From NCBI GenBank assembly GCA_902810695.1, contig CADDYV010000007.1:35274-99273 (forward strand): a stretch of 64,000 nucleotides of DNA. Direction: 5' to 3'. Position numbers and translations under genes: made by a program. Under the pieces are notes generated by a model. That model saw only the letters and a list, made by a program, of their open reading frames with translations, was not told the origin of the DNA and ran no database searches. Positions 55,469 through 64,000 of this stretch are shown here, piece by piece; position 1 is the first letter of the stretch; each line of letters starts with the position of its first letter. This stretch comes from Actinomycetota bacterium. Its GTDB lineage: Bacteria; Actinomycetota; Rubrobacteria; Rubrobacterales; Rubrobacteraceae.

Positions 55469-55960
55469 CTACCAGTTGATCTTGCCGCTGCGCTGGTCTA
55501 CCCCGCAGTAGGGACACGTCTTCCAGTTGAGGTCCAGGGGTTTCTCACAGTTCGCGCAGGGCTTCTTGAGTTGCCAGTTGCACTCCGGACAGATGATGTA
55601 GTCCTTCTCGACCATAGCCCGGCAGTTCGGGCACAGCAAAACCCGGCTGCGAAGCTCTCTCTCGAGTACGGCCAGCTCCAGTTCGCGCTCGCGGGCGTCG
55701 AGGGCGTACTCTGGGGGGCGGACTATCAGGTAGATCAGGGTTCCCACAAACGGAAATACAAGTGCTACGAGAGCCCACAGAAACCTGATCGCACCTCGAC
55801 GGGAAGCGTCCGCGAAGGTCCAGTACACGAGCGAGAGCCACAAAATTATTATCAAAAGTAGCAAAAGCTCGCCAGCGAGCTTCAGAATAGGGCTGGTCAG
55901 GATGTTGGTTATGATCTTGAAGGGATTGGGGCCCTGCTGCATAACAAGCGCCAGGTTCAT
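55469..55960 (-). CDS. Membrane protein with PLDc_N-like segment and double zinc ribbon
   Basis: 163 residues. Two membrane helices (about 28-48 and 58-80) in the style of the PLDc_N domain (F-P-F-V-G-T-L-I-Y-L-I-V-R-P), an acidic/Arg helical linker (about 86-108) and two zinc ribbons, C-P-N-C...C-P-E-C (about 109-128) and C-A-N-C...C-P-Y-C (about 134-152). The zinc part is probably cytoplasmic. Function unknown. ATG shares one base with the stop of the 32-codon ORF upstream. Confidence 0.85.
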   Translation of the reverse strand: MNLALVMQQGPNPFKIITNILTSPILKLAGELLLLLIIILWLSLVYWTFADASRRGAIRFLWALVALVFPFVGTLIYLIVRPPEYALDARERELELAVLERELRSRVLLCPNCRAMVEKDYIICPECNWQLKKPCANCEKPLDLNWKTCPYCGVDQRSGKINW

Positions 55961-56058
55961 CAGATAAACCTCAACATGAAAAAGTAACCGAGAACGAAAG
56001 ACAACGCCGCTATCGCCGCGAGCAGCCCCGCCAGTTTCCAGCCGTAGCTAACCTTCAC
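55960..56058 (-). CDS. Candidate 32-residue single-helix membrane protein
   Basis: GTG at 56058 with GAGGTG five bases upstream opens a 32-codon frame: K-V-S-Y-G-W-K, a hydrophobic stretch of about 20 residues (L-A-G-L-L-A-A-I-A-A-L-S-F-V-L-G-Y-F-F-M) and a short L-R-F-I end. It overlaps the folC stop by 11 nt and its TGA shares one base with the next ATG (TGATG), so it would be translationally coupled on both sides. No known family recognised. Confidence 0.6.
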   Translation of the reverse strand: MKVSYGWKLAGLLAAIAALSFVLGYFFMLRFI

Positions 56059-57322
56059 GCAGCCACCTCAGGACGCTGGCGCAGGTATAAAGCGAACCCG
56101 TCACCAGTACAACGCCGCCCACCCGTTTCATCTCTGCCGCGACCTCTTCGACGGCCTCTCTCGCATCCATCACCACGCGGGCTCGTCTCCCTCCAAGATC
56201 TCGGGGATCGTACTCGCGCTCGATCCATTCAGGGTCTGCCGCCCGCTTTCCCTCGGGGCGTGTGAGCACGAGGACGCTCGCCTCGTTTTCCACGGCGGTT
56301 AGCATACTTGCAATATCCTTGTCTCGCAAGCACCCGAAGACAACGCCCAGCTTCCGCCCGCCATAGGCTGCTCTCATCGCTCCGAGCGTGGCCTCTATCC
56401 CCGGAAGGTTGTGCCCGCCATCCACAATGACCGGAACCCCGCGCACTTCGTGCCTCTCGAAGCGGCCCGGCAAAGCTCCCTCTACAGCTTTCACTATCTT
56501 TTTTTGCTGCTCCTGCCTCAGTGCGCGTCCCAACACTATCTCGGCGGCCTGGATCCCTAACCCAATGTCGTTAATCTCGTAGGGAGCCAGGTAGCTCGCT
56601 TCCGTAGCAGCCGGGGCTACAGGATCATCCTCTACCATAAAAAGCTGCGCTCCCAACCGCTCGCACTCGCGCCGGGCGACCTCCAGAACCACCGTGTCTT
56701 TGGTGCCCAGGATCAGACGCCCCCCAGGTTCGAGGCTGGCGAGCTTCTCAAGTGCTATCTTCTCGATGGTGTCGCCCAGGTACTCCATGTGATCCAGGCC
56801 CACGTTCGTAAGCACCACGGTCTGCGGTCTGACGACCGAGGTGGCGTCGTGGCGCGCCCCGAGCCCGGCTTCCAGAACAGCCCACGAGAGACCTTCGTCG
56901 TGAAACATTTTCAGCGCACCCGCGGTCAAAAGCTCGAACTGCGAGGCTTCCACGTCCCCCGCATCGGCAACCCGGATAACCTCATCCATGACGGAAGCGA
57001 ACCTCTCTTCGGGGACGTATTCGCCCCCGATCATCATGCGCTCGGTGTAGGAGATCAGGTGCGGCGAGAGGTACGCCCCCGAAGGCTGACCTGCCACATT
57101 CAATGCGGCAAACAGAGCAACCGTAGTCGTACCCTTACCGTTGGTGCCGACGACCTGTACGCTCTGCAACCACCGGTGTGGATCACCGAGAAGCGAGAGC
57201 AGAGCCTCGATCCGCTCGAAGCCCAGGGTGATGCGCTGCCGGCGGTCGAGTTCCTCGCAGATTTCGGCGAAGGTGCGAGTTTCGTTCCCGGAGCCGCGCT
57301 GCTCTCTAGAGATATTCTTCAA
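56048..57322 (-). CDS. folC: Folylpolyglutamate synthase / dihydrofolate synthase
   Basis: 424 residues. Mur-ligase-fold enzyme that adds glutamate to folates. P-loop V-V-G-T-N-G-K-G-T-T (about 57-66), S-P-H-L-I-S-Y-T-E-R-M (about 85) and V-D-G-G-H-N-L-P-G (about 300) are typical. TTG at 57322 lies within the end of valS (17-nt overlap). valS-folC order is common. Confidence 0.95.
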   Translation of the reverse strand: MKNISREQRGSGNETRTFAEICEELDRRQRITLGFERIEALLSLLGDPHRWLQSVQVVGTNGKGTTTVALFAALNVAGQPSGAYLSPHLISYTERMMIGGEYVPEERFASVMDEVIRVADAGDVEASQFELLTAGALKMFHDEGLSWAVLEAGLGARHDATSVVRPQTVVLTNVGLDHMEYLGDTIEKIALEKLASLEPGGRLILGTKDTVVLEVARRECERLGAQLFMVEDDPVAPAATEASYLAPYEINDIGLGIQAAEIVLGRALRQEQQKKIVKAVEGALPGRFERHEVRGVPVIVDGGHNLPGIEATLGAMRAAYGGRKLGVVFGCLRDKDIASMLTAVENEASVLVLTRPEGKRAADPEWIEREYDPRDLGGRRARVVMDAREAVEEVAAEMKRVGGVVLVTGSLYTCASVLRWLREG

Positions 57323-59855
57323 GCCTCTGCAAGAGGGTTTCGAGCAACCGGGTGTTCTTTTCGAGCTTCTCGCGCTCTCCCGCTACCACCTCAGCGGGAG
57401 CCCGCTCGACGAACTTTTCATTGGCGAGCTTGCCTTCGGACCGCCTGGCTTCCTTTTCGACGCGCTCGATCTCTTTCTTGAGACGGTCTACTACTCCCCG
57501 GCGTAGTTCCTCGGTGAGTGAGATCTCGACCACCTCGTCACCCGCGGGAAGCGTGGCCTTCGCAGCGCCGTCGAGAACCCCGACCGGCCTTACCTCCGCC
57601 AGAGCGGTGAACACGTCGAGATCCAGGTTCTCAGGCGCCCTTCCTTCAAGCTCGCCCTCGACCTTCGACTCAGCCCTGAAAGACCTTACCGCAGAGACCG
57701 CCAGCTTGGTGCGCTCCAGGAGTCTCTCCGCCTGCTCGTCTTCGAGCTTCGGATCGAAGACAGGGAACTTTTGCCGGATCAGCATTTCCTCGTATCCGAG
57801 AAGCCGCGCCATCTCTTCGGTCACGAACGGCATGACCGGGTGCAGGAGCCGCAGTATCCCCGAGAAAACCTCCCTGAGAATGCGCGGCGTGGCGGGCGAG
57901 GGAACGGCCTTCGCGATCTCGATGTACCAGTCGGCGAACTCGTGCCAGGCGAAGTCGTAGATAAGGCGCATCGCCTCCGAGAACTCGCACTCCTCCAGAA
58001 GCTCGTCGTACCGCTTCGCGGTACGGTTGAAGGTAGAGAGGATCCAGCGGTCCGAAGCGGAAGGTTCTCCATCGCCCTCTGGTTCTGCGTAGTTCGCGAT
58101 GAACCGCATCATGTTCCACAGCTTGGTGACGAAGCTGCGGCCCATCTCGGCCCGCTCGTAGGAGTACGCGAAGTCCTGGGTCGAGGACTGGTACAAAAGC
58201 CCGAAGCGGATGGCGTCGGTGCCGTACTCGTCGAAGAGATCCAGGGGGTCAATGGTGTTGCCCTTGGAGCGGCTCATCTTCGTCCCGTCCTCGGCGAGCA
58301 CGATGGAGTGGACGTTGATCTTCTTGAAGGGCACCTCGCCCCGGTAGCGCAGCCCGGTCATGAGCATGCGCGCCACCCACAGGTACATGATCTCACGCGC
58401 CGTAGAGAGAAGGCTGGTGGGATAAAAGTATTTCAGATCCTCGGTCTCCTCCGGCCATCCCAGGGTCGCGAACGGCCACAGCCCGGAGGAGAACCACGTA
58501 TCGAGAACGTCGGGGTCCTGTTCGTAACCTTCTCCGGGAGACTCCCTGGCGGCGACCACTTCACCATCCGGGCCGTACCAGATCGGGATCCGGTGTCCCC
58601 ACCAGAGCTGACGCGAGACGTTCCAGTCCTGGATGTTCTCCAGCCACCGGATCGTCTCCCGCCGCCAGGAGTCGGGATAGACCTTGATCTCCCCATCCTT
58701 CAGCACCCTTATGGCGGGCTCGGCGAGCGGCTTCATCGAGCACCACCACTGCTCGGAGAGCCACGGTTCGATCACGGTCCCGCACCTGTCGCAGTGCCCG
58801 ACCCGGAAGGTGTAGTCCCGGACCTCACCGAGCAGCCCTTCATCTTCCAGCCGCTCCACAATGGCCCTGCGGGCATCTTCGCGGCTGAGGCCCGCGAACG
58901 GCCCGCCCCTCTCGTTGATCGTGGCGTCCGGGTTCATGACGTTGACGGGTTCCAGCTCGAGACGCTGCCCAATCTCGAAGTCGTTCGGGTCGTGTGCGGG
59001 CGTAACCTTCAGGACCCCGGTCCCGAACTCCGGGTCCACGTACTCGTCGGCGAAGACTTCGATCTCCCTTTCTACGAAAGGCACCATGACCCGTCTTCCG
59101 ATCAGGTCCCTGTACCGCTCGTCCTCCGGGTTCACGACGAGCGCCACGTCGCCGAGCATCGTCTCGGGCCGGGTCGAGAAGACCTCGGCGTATGGCCTGC
59201 CGTCAGGGCCCGGTCCCTTGCCGTCTACGAACGGGTAACGGAGCCCGTAGAGCTTGCCCTGTGTCTCCTCGTGGTTGACTTCGAGGTCGGAGATGGCAGA
59301 GCGGTCGTAGGGACACCAGTTGGTGATGCGGTTGCCCCGGTAGATCAAACCCGCCTCATACAGCTCCACGAACGTCGTGAGAACGGACTGCACGTAGCCC
59401 TCGTCCATCGTGAAGCGCAACCGCCGCCAGTCCACCGAAGCCCCGAGCCGTTTGAGCTGACCGAGGATCCTATCCCGCGAATCCCAGGCGAACTCCCAAC
59501 ACTTCTCGATAAACTTCTCGCGCCCGAGGTCCCAGCGGCTCTTGCTCTCCTCGCGCATCAGCTTGCGCTCGACGACGTTCTGAAGCGCGATGGAGGCATG
59601 ATCCACGCCGGGCAGCCACAGAGCTTCGTAGCCCTTCATCCGCGCCCGCCGGACGAGCGTATCCTGGATGGTCCCGTTCAGCGCGGTGCCCACGTGCAGA
59701 GAGCCCGTGAGGTTTGGCGGGGGCATGACGATGCAGTAGGGCTCTTTCTCCGGGTTGGGGTCCGCCTCGAAGGCCCCGGATTTCTCCCACTGCTCGTAGA
59801 TGCGTCCCTCGACGGAGCCGGGGTCGTAGGTTTTGGGGATATCGGTCTGGCTCAA
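57306..59855 (-). CDS. valS: Valyl-tRNA synthetase
   Basis: 849 residues. Class I synthetase: HIGH-type P-P-P-N-L-T-G-S-L-H-V-G (about 45-56), the editing domain (about 190-340, with F-S-T-R-P-E-T-M-L-G), W-F-S-S-G-L-W-P (about 460), K-M-S-R-S-K-G-N (about 530) and a C-terminal coiled coil (about 785-849). Length fits bacterial ValS. Starts nine bases after clpX; no T-box leader is possible in that gap. Confidence 0.97.
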   Translation of the reverse strand: MSQTDIPKTYDPGSVEGRIYEQWEKSGAFEADPNPEKEPYCIVMPPPNLTGSLHVGTALNGTIQDTLVRRARMKGYEALWLPGVDHASIALQNVVERKLMREESKSRWDLGREKFIEKCWEFAWDSRDRILGQLKRLGASVDWRRLRFTMDEGYVQSVLTTFVELYEAGLIYRGNRITNWCPYDRSAISDLEVNHEETQGKLYGLRYPFVDGKGPGPDGRPYAEVFSTRPETMLGDVALVVNPEDERYRDLIGRRVMVPFVEREIEVFADEYVDPEFGTGVLKVTPAHDPNDFEIGQRLELEPVNVMNPDATINERGGPFAGLSREDARRAIVERLEDEGLLGEVRDYTFRVGHCDRCGTVIEPWLSEQWWCSMKPLAEPAIRVLKDGEIKVYPDSWRRETIRWLENIQDWNVSRQLWWGHRIPIWYGPDGEVVAARESPGEGYEQDPDVLDTWFSSGLWPFATLGWPEETEDLKYFYPTSLLSTAREIMYLWVARMLMTGLRYRGEVPFKKINVHSIVLAEDGTKMSRSKGNTIDPLDLFDEYGTDAIRFGLLYQSSTQDFAYSYERAEMGRSFVTKLWNMMRFIANYAEPEGDGEPSASDRWILSTFNRTAKRYDELLEECEFSEAMRLIYDFAWHEFADWYIEIAKAVPSPATPRILREVFSGILRLLHPVMPFVTEEMARLLGYEEMLIRQKFPVFDPKLEDEQAERLLERTKLAVSAVRSFRAESKVEGELEGRAPENLDLDVFTALAEVRPVGVLDGAAKATLPAGDEVVEISLTEELRRGVVDRLKKEIERVEKEARRSEGKLANEKFVERAPAEVVAGEREKLEKNTRLLETLLQRLEEYL

Positions 59856-59864
59856 TGCTTCTTT

Positions 59865-61133
59865 CTAGGCGCTCTCTTCTTCTTCGTCGTAGGAGTACTT
59901 CGCGTCACCGGAGTGGGTTACAAGCGTCGGCTGCACGCCCTCTTTTACGGTGTCAGCATCTACCACACACTTGGCTACGTCCGACCGGCTCGGCAGCTCG
60001 TACATGGTCGGAAGAAGGGTCGCCTCGATGATGCTCCTGAGCCCCCGCGCACCGGTTCCGCGTTCGAGAGCCAACTCGGCGATAGCGGAGAGAGCCTCCT
60101 CGGTGAAGTTGAGATCCACCTTGTCATAGCGGAAGAACTGCCTGAACTGGCGCACCAGTGCATTCTTGGGCTCGGTGAGGATGCGCACGAGATCCTCTTC
60201 CTCCAGCGCTCTCAGCGTCGATATCACCGGCAGCCTGCCGACGAACTCCGGGATGAGCCCGTACTTCAGCAGATCCTCCGGCTGGGCGTGCTGGATGATG
60301 GCGTTCGGGCTTTCGTCGAGCCCTCCTACCGCACCGCGTCCGAACCCGATGCTTCTCTTTCCGATCCTCTGGCGGATGATCTCATCCAGCCCGCCGAACG
60401 CACCGCCACAGATGAAGAGAACGTTCCTGGTATCTATCTGCAGGAAGTCCTGGTGCGGGTGCTTGCGGCCACCCTGCGGCGGTACACTCGCGACCGTGCC
60501 TTCCAGGATCTTGAGCAGAGCCTGCTGCACGCCCTCGCCGGAGACATCTCGCGTGATGGACGGGTTATCTGCCTTGCGCGCGATCTTGTCTATCTCATCA
60601 ATGTAGATGATGCCCGTCTCGGCCTTCTTCACGTCGAAGTCGGCGGCCTGGATGAGCTTGAGGAGAATATTTTCCACGTCCTCGCCCACGTAGCCCGCCT
60701 CGGTCAGGGCCGTAGCGTCGGCGATGGCAAACGGGACGTTCAGGATCTTCGCCAGGGTCTGGGCCAGGAGGGTCTTGCCGCTGCCGGTTGGTCCGATCAG
60801 CAGGATATTCGACTTCTGAAGCTCGGTGCCGTCCGCAGATTCCGGTCCCATCTGGATGCGCTTGTAGTGGTTGTAGACCGCAACCGAGAGGACCTTCTTG
60901 GCCTCCTCCTGGCCTATTACATACTCGCCCAGGATGCGGTTGATCTCACGCGGCTTGGGGAGATCATCGTCCTGCAGCACATCGGGGCCAGAGAATTCCT
61001 CGTCTATGATCTCGTTACAGAGCTCGATACACTCGTCGCAGATGTAGACGCCGGGTCCGGCGATGAGCTTCCTCACCTGCCGCTGGCTCTTTCCGCAAAA
61101 AGAGCACTGCAACTGGTCTGACGGGTCTCTCAT
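59865..61133 (-). CDS. clpX: ATP-dependent unfoldase ClpX
   Basis: 422 residues. C4 zinc domain (C-S-F-C and C-D-E-C, residues 10-40), Walker A G-P-T-G-S-G-K-T (about 117), pore loop G-Y-V-G, Walker B I-Y-I-D-E-I-D-K, and the ClpP-docking loop I-G-F-G (about 280). Recognises tagged substrates and feeds them to ClpP, encoded 49 nt upstream in the transcript. Confidence 0.98.
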   Translation of the reverse strand: MRDPSDQLQCSFCGKSQRQVRKLIAGPGVYICDECIELCNEIIDEEFSGPDVLQDDDLPKPREINRILGEYVIGQEEAKKVLSVAVYNHYKRIQMGPESADGTELQKSNILLIGPTGSGKTLLAQTLAKILNVPFAIADATALTEAGYVGEDVENILLKLIQAADFDVKKAETGIIYIDEIDKIARKADNPSITRDVSGEGVQQALLKILEGTVASVPPQGGRKHPHQDFLQIDTRNVLFICGGAFGGLDEIIRQRIGKRSIGFGRGAVGGLDESPNAIIQHAQPEDLLKYGLIPEFVGRLPVISTLRALEEEDLVRILTEPKNALVRQFRQFFRYDKVDLNFTEEALSAIAELALERGTGARGLRSIIEATLLPTMYELPSRSDVAKCVVDADTVKEGVQPTLVTHSGDAKYSYDEEEESA

Positions 61134-61182
61134 CGAGTCCTCCCCAAGCTCTCGCTGTCAACCGCTTTCATCGATACTCAGC

Positions 61183-61785
61183 TTACTGGCGCGTGATGAT
61201 GTCGTCTATCACGCCGTACTCGACGGCCTCCTCGGCCCCCATGATGTAATCGCGGTCGGTGTCGCGCTCTATTTTCTCGTAGGGCTGACCGGTTCTCTCG
61301 GCAAGAATCTCGTTCAGACGCCGCTTGGTCCTGATCAGCTCTTCGGCGTAGATCTCCACATCCGAAGCCTGCCCGCCGATCCCCTGGGTGCTCGGCTGGT
61401 GCAGCAGTATCCTCGTGTTTGGCAGCGCGTGCCGCTTGCCCTTGGCACCCGCCGCAAGCAGGAAAGCACCCATCGAGGCGGCCATGCCAAGCGCGGTTGT
61501 TACAACATCGGCCTGGACGAACTGCATGGTGTCGTAGATGGCAAGCCCCGCCGAGACGCTGCCGCCCGGAGAGTTTATGTAGAGGTTTATGTCCTGCTCG
61601 GGGTCCTCGCTATCGAGGTGCAGAAGCTGCGCCATGATCGCATTGGCCACCTGGTCATCCACCGGCGTGCCCAGGAAGATGATCCTGTCTTTCAGCAGCC
61701 GGGAGTAGATATCCAGCGCCCGCTCCCCGCGCGGGCTCTGCTCTATTACGTAGGGGATAACACCCTGCGGATCGAAATGTTCCAT
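61183..61785 (-). CDS. clpP: ATP-dependent Clp protease proteolytic subunit
   Basis: 200 residues. Serine protease that forms a 14-mer. Catalytic Ser in G-M-A-A-S-M-G-A, His in L-L-H-Q-P and Asp in D-T-D-R-D-Y are present; [11 protein letters not shown] forms the oxyanion side. Only one clpP is seen here, whereas many actinobacteria carry a clpP1-clpP2 pair. Follows tig by 5 nt. Confidence 0.97.
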   Translation of the reverse strand: MEHFDPQGVIPYVIEQSPRGERALDIYSRLLKDRIIFLGTPVDDQVANAIMAQLLHLDSEDPEQDINLYINSPGGSVSAGLAIYDTMQFVQADVVTTALGMAASMGAFLLAAGAKGKRHALPNTRILLHQPSTQGIGGQASDVEIYAEELIRTKRRLNEILAERTGQPYEKIERDTDRDYIMGAEEAVEYGVIDDIITRQ

Positions 61786-61790
61786 TTCTC

Positions 61791-63185
61791 TTACTCCTCT
61801 CGTTCTTTGTTTTGCGTTTGAGTTGCCTCGCCCTCGGTTGCGGGCTCGACCACCGCTTTCTCGCCTTCTTCGCTCTCCTCTTCAGACATCTCCGTCGCCA
61901 CGGCATTCTCGACCAGGAAATCGAGCGCCTTCTGTCGGGCTATCTCCTCTTCGAGAAGCGAGTAGGTGCCGTTCTTGCGCATGGTTTCTGCTACTTCTTT
62001 GGGATCACGATTCGTATCCCGGGCGAGGTGTTCGATCTCGTGCATCACCGCCTCTTCGTCGGCCTCGATGCCCTCGGCACGCGCCACGGCATCCAACACC
62101 AGCTCCTTCTTGACGGTGTCGGCCGCATCGTCTCTGACACGGCCTCTCATCTCATCCCGGTTCGTTCCCGCGAGCTGGTAGTAGTGGTCGGGCTCCACGC
62201 CCTGCGCCCTCACGCTCCGCTCGAAGCTCTCGACCATCTCCTCGATCTTGTCCTCGACCATCACCTCGGGAACCTCGACCTCGGACCTTTCGGCGACGGC
62301 GTCCAGAACCCGGCCCCGGAACTCGCCCTCGACGCGGCGCTTCTGAGACTCTTCCAGCTCCTCCCGGATGGCCTCGCGAAGCTCTCCGAGCGTCTCGAAC
62401 TCGCTCGCCTCCTTTGCGAACTCGTCGTCCAGCGGCGGCAGGTCGCGCTCTTTGATCTCCTTGACGTGCGTGTTGAACAGGACCGTCTGTCCGCGGAGCG
62501 ACTCATCCTCGTGGTCCATCGGGAACGTTACGGCGAAGCGTTTGCGCTCTCCGGCGCTCATGCCGGTGAGGTTCTTCTCGAAATCTTCGAGCATGTCGCC
62601 GCTTCCGACCTCAAGCATGTAGTCCTCGGCCTCGGCCCCTGGAAGCTCCCCGCCGGCCATCCTCTCGCCCTTGAAGTCGAGGATCACGAAGTCCCCCTCC
62701 TGTACCGGACGGCCCTCGACCGCCGCGAGGGTAGCGAACTGTCCGCGCATCTCCTCCAGACGCCCGTTCACGTCCTCATCTGTAACCCCGGTTTTCCTCT
62801 TGGGAACTTCGAGGCCCTTGTACTCACCTAAAGAAGCTTCCGGGCGCACGGTAACCGTAGCGGAAAACTTGAAGCCTTCCTCCTCGTCGAGAGGATCGTC
62901 GAAGTGGATCTCGGGCCGGTCTATGGGGCGAAGGTCCTGCTCCACCACCGCCTCCGAGTACCATTCCGGAAGCTGGTCCTGCAACGCCTCCATGTAGATG
63001 TAGTCGCGGCCCAGGTGGTTTTCGAGCATGCGCCTCGGCGCCTTGCCGGGGCGGAAGCCGGGAACCCGTACCTTGCCCCTGAGTTCTCGGACCTTGGCCT
63101 CAACCCCTTTTTTCACCGCCTCGGGGGAGACCTCGACCTCCAGCCGGACCTTGTTGTCTTCGAGCTTCGTTACGTTCGCCGTCAT
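61791..63185 (-). CDS. tig: Trigger factor
   Basis: 464 residues. Ribosome-bound folding helper and prolyl isomerase. The ribosome-docking signature [10 protein letters not shown] (about 41-50), an FKBP domain (about 155-235, [10 protein letters not shown]) and a helical C-domain are visible. The last 35 residues are acidic and disordered. ATG at 63185; 24 codons further upstream the frame reads through tRNA-Leu, which is rejected. tig-clpP-clpX is a classic set. Confidence 0.96.
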   Translation of the reverse strand: MTANVTKLEDNKVRLEVEVSPEAVKKGVEAKVRELRGKVRVPGFRPGKAPRRMLENHLGRDYIYMEALQDQLPEWYSEAVVEQDLRPIDRPEIHFDDPLDEEEGFKFSATVTVRPEASLGEYKGLEVPKRKTGVTDEDVNGRLEEMRGQFATLAAVEGRPVQEGDFVILDFKGERMAGGELPGAEAEDYMLEVGSGDMLEDFEKNLTGMSAGERKRFAVTFPMDHEDESLRGQTVLFNTHVKEIKERDLPPLDDEFAKEASEFETLGELREAIREELEESQKRRVEGEFRGRVLDAVAERSEVEVPEVMVEDKIEEMVESFERSVRAQGVEPDHYYQLAGTNRDEMRGRVRDDAADTVKKELVLDAVARAEGIEADEEAVMHEIEHLARDTNRDPKEVAETMRKNGTYSLLEEEIARQKALDFLVENAVATEMSEEESEEGEKAVVEPATEGEATQTQNKEREE

Positions 63186-63227
63186 GAACTCCAACTTTTC
63201 TCGTCTACAGTCCGCTACGTCGCCCAG

Positions 63228-63311
63228 TGCGAGAGGCGGGATTTGAACCCGCACGCCCGGTTAGGGCACTAGATCCTAAATCTAGCGTGTCTACCATTCC
63301 ACCACTCTCGC
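63228..63311 (-). tRNA. tRNA-Leu (TAG)
   Basis: 84-nt class II tRNA: acceptor GCGAGAG/CTCTCGC, anticodon stem CTAGA/TCTAG with loop TTTAGGA, long variable arm TGCCCTAACCGGGCGT, T arm GCGGG/CCCGC with TTCAAAT, A73, no encoded CCA. Lies 42 bp upstream of tig. Confidence 0.96.
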
Positions 63312-63333
63312 TCGACAAACAAAACCGCAAAGG

Positions 63334-63342
63334 ATTATAACA
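63334..63342 (-). promoter_or_regulatory. Extended -10 promoter of tRNA-Leu
   Basis: Minus strand TGT (63342..63340) followed by a perfect TATAAT (63339..63334), 22 bp before the tRNA 5' end. No recognisable -35 lies 17 bp upstream, consistent with an extended -10 class. The transcript may run on into tig-clpP-clpX. Confidence 0.7.
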
Positions 63343-63421
63343 GCCACCTTTCTCTCGCCCCGCCTTCTCAGGCACGCTTTACGCTACGGGCGCAAGCCAG
63401 CGTCCATCAGATCTGACAATA

Positions 63422-64000
63422 CTACCGATAGAGGAAGCTCTGGATGATGCGGAGGTTTTCCCGCTGGTCGGGCCGGAGCACCTCGTCGCCGTTGGGCCTG
63501 GTGTAAGGGGTTCCCTTGAGTCGCACGGCCGTCATCCGCGCGTTGCGCCCTCTCTGCAGAAGCACCTTGCCGACCGAGATCATCTCCCTGGGGCTAACAT
63601 CTGTTTTGACGTTGCCGTGGATCGCGCGAGCTATCTCGGGCATCCTCCTCACGGAGTTCCAGCTTAGAGCCTGGCTGCGCAGCGCCGCGACCATCTGCTG
63701 CTGGCGTTCTATCCGGCCGAGGTCGCCACTCGGGGTATGCCGATAACGGGCATAAAAAAGGGCCTGGCTGCCGTTGAGCCTGTGCACCCCTTCCCTCAGG
63801 TTCCTGCCCGGCGGGAACCGCCCCCTAACGTCTATCTTCACCCCACCCATGGCGTTAACAACCTTCTTGAACCCTTCGAAATCCACAACGGCGTAGTGAT
63901 CTATGGGAATCCCGGTAAGATTCTCTACAGCACTCGCCGCCTGCGCTACCCCGCCGTACTCGTAGGCGGTGTTGATCCGGTCCTTAACCCCCGGCTTTAT
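63422..64000 (-). CDS. LytR-CpsA-Psr family phosphotransferase, C-terminal part
   Basis: 192 residues are visible; the 5' part is beyond the right edge. K-D-R-I-N-T-A-Y-E-Y-G-G, I-D-H-Y-A-V-V-D-F-E-G-F and F-Y-A-R-Y-R-H-T-P-S-G-D-L-G-R-I-E-R-Q are core LCP motifs that bind polyprenyl-linked glycans. LCP enzymes attach teichoic acids, capsule or arabinogalactan to peptidoglycan outside the cell. The specific glycan cannot be told. The gene ends R-I-I-Q-S-F-L-Y-R. Confidence 0.93.
   Translation of the reverse strand: MKPGVKDRINTAYEYGGVAQAASAVENLTGIPIDHYAVVDFEGFKKVVNAMGGVKIDVRGRFPPGRNLREGVHRLNGSQALFYARYRHTPSGDLGRIERQQQMVAALRSQALSWNSVRRMPEIARAIHGNVKTDVSPREMISVGKVLLQRGRNARMTAVRLKGTPYTRPNGDEVLRPDQRENLRIIQSFLYR

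Noticed and set aside
59856..59864. T-box riboswitch for valS
   Set aside because: Only nine bases separate clpX from valS.
57771..61121. A plus-strand open frame of over 1100 codons antisense to valS and clpX
   Set aside because: It mirrors two intact conserved genes, has no family features and reflects codon bias in G+C-rich DNA.
63186..63254. Longer trigger factor reading from within tRNA-Leu
   Set aside because: The extra codons translate the tRNA; the ATG at 63185 fits the family start.

Overview
The window is core chromosome from a high-G+C Gram-positive bacterium, most likely a deep-branching actinobacterium of the Rubrobacter type (inferred from family content; no search was run). 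Pointers are an actinobacterial integration host factor (mIHF) next to guanylate kinase, DivIVA and SepF beside ftsZ, PyrR ahead of the pyr operon, and at the same time an FtsA and a PgpH-type c-di-AMP phosphodiesterase, which are absent from most well-studied actinobacteria. Every protein gene but one (rpsT) and all four tRNA genes lie on the minus strand, so transcription runs from right to left. I see no phage, insertion sequence, CRISPR array or other mobile element.

Reading in the direction of transcription (right to left): a partial LytR-CpsA-Psr gene; tRNA-Leu; tig-clpP-clpX-valS-folC, a 32-codon membrane mini-gene, a double-zinc-ribbon membrane protein, ndk, maf, radC, mreB-mreC-mreD-rodA; then rplU-rpmA-obgE-nadD-rsfS; tRNA-Ala; comEA-comEC-holA, which converges on rpsT; lepA; hrcA-dnaJ-rsmE-yqeY-phoH-pgpH-ybeY-(dgkA/PAP2 fusion)-cdd-era, deoC-recO-dgt, dnaG; tRNA-Asn and a CAT tRNA. 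Next comes the division and cell-wall (dcw) cluster mraZ-rsmH-ftsL-ftsI-murF-mraY-murD-ftsW-murG-murC-ftsQ-ftsA-ftsZ-pgeF-yggS-sepF-proC-yggT-divIVA, followed by rluD and the pyrimidine operon pyrR-pyrB-pyrC-carA-carB-pyrK-pyrD-mihF-gmk (gmk runs off the left edge).

The genes form three working blocks: envelope growth and division (precursor synthesis, Z-ring, elongasome), UMP synthesis with its own RNA-binding regulator, and a translation/proteostasis/replication block. Genes are packed tightly, mostly with 1- or 4-nt stop/start overlaps of the NTGA type, implying translational coupling.

No wholly new system is evident. The most useful observations are regulatory and coding details: (1) three TGG(G/A) MraZ boxes at exact 10-bp spacing abutting the mraZ ribosome-binding site, with mraZ apparently starting at CTG; (2) maf and rsmE, whose conserved N-termini extend beyond any ATG, GTG or TTG, so that CTG or ATC initiation is likely; (3) a PyrR-type RNA loop one nucleotide from the pyrR Shine-Dalgarno, implying translational rather than attenuation control; (4) an unannotated-size 32-codon membrane ORF coupled on both sides; (5) extended -10 promoters so close to the lepA and hrcA starts that the mRNAs would be leaderless; (6) FtsA and SepF encoded together. 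Genes commonly found in such clusters but missing here are murE, murB, lspA, a class B PBP beside rodA, and pyrE/pyrF.
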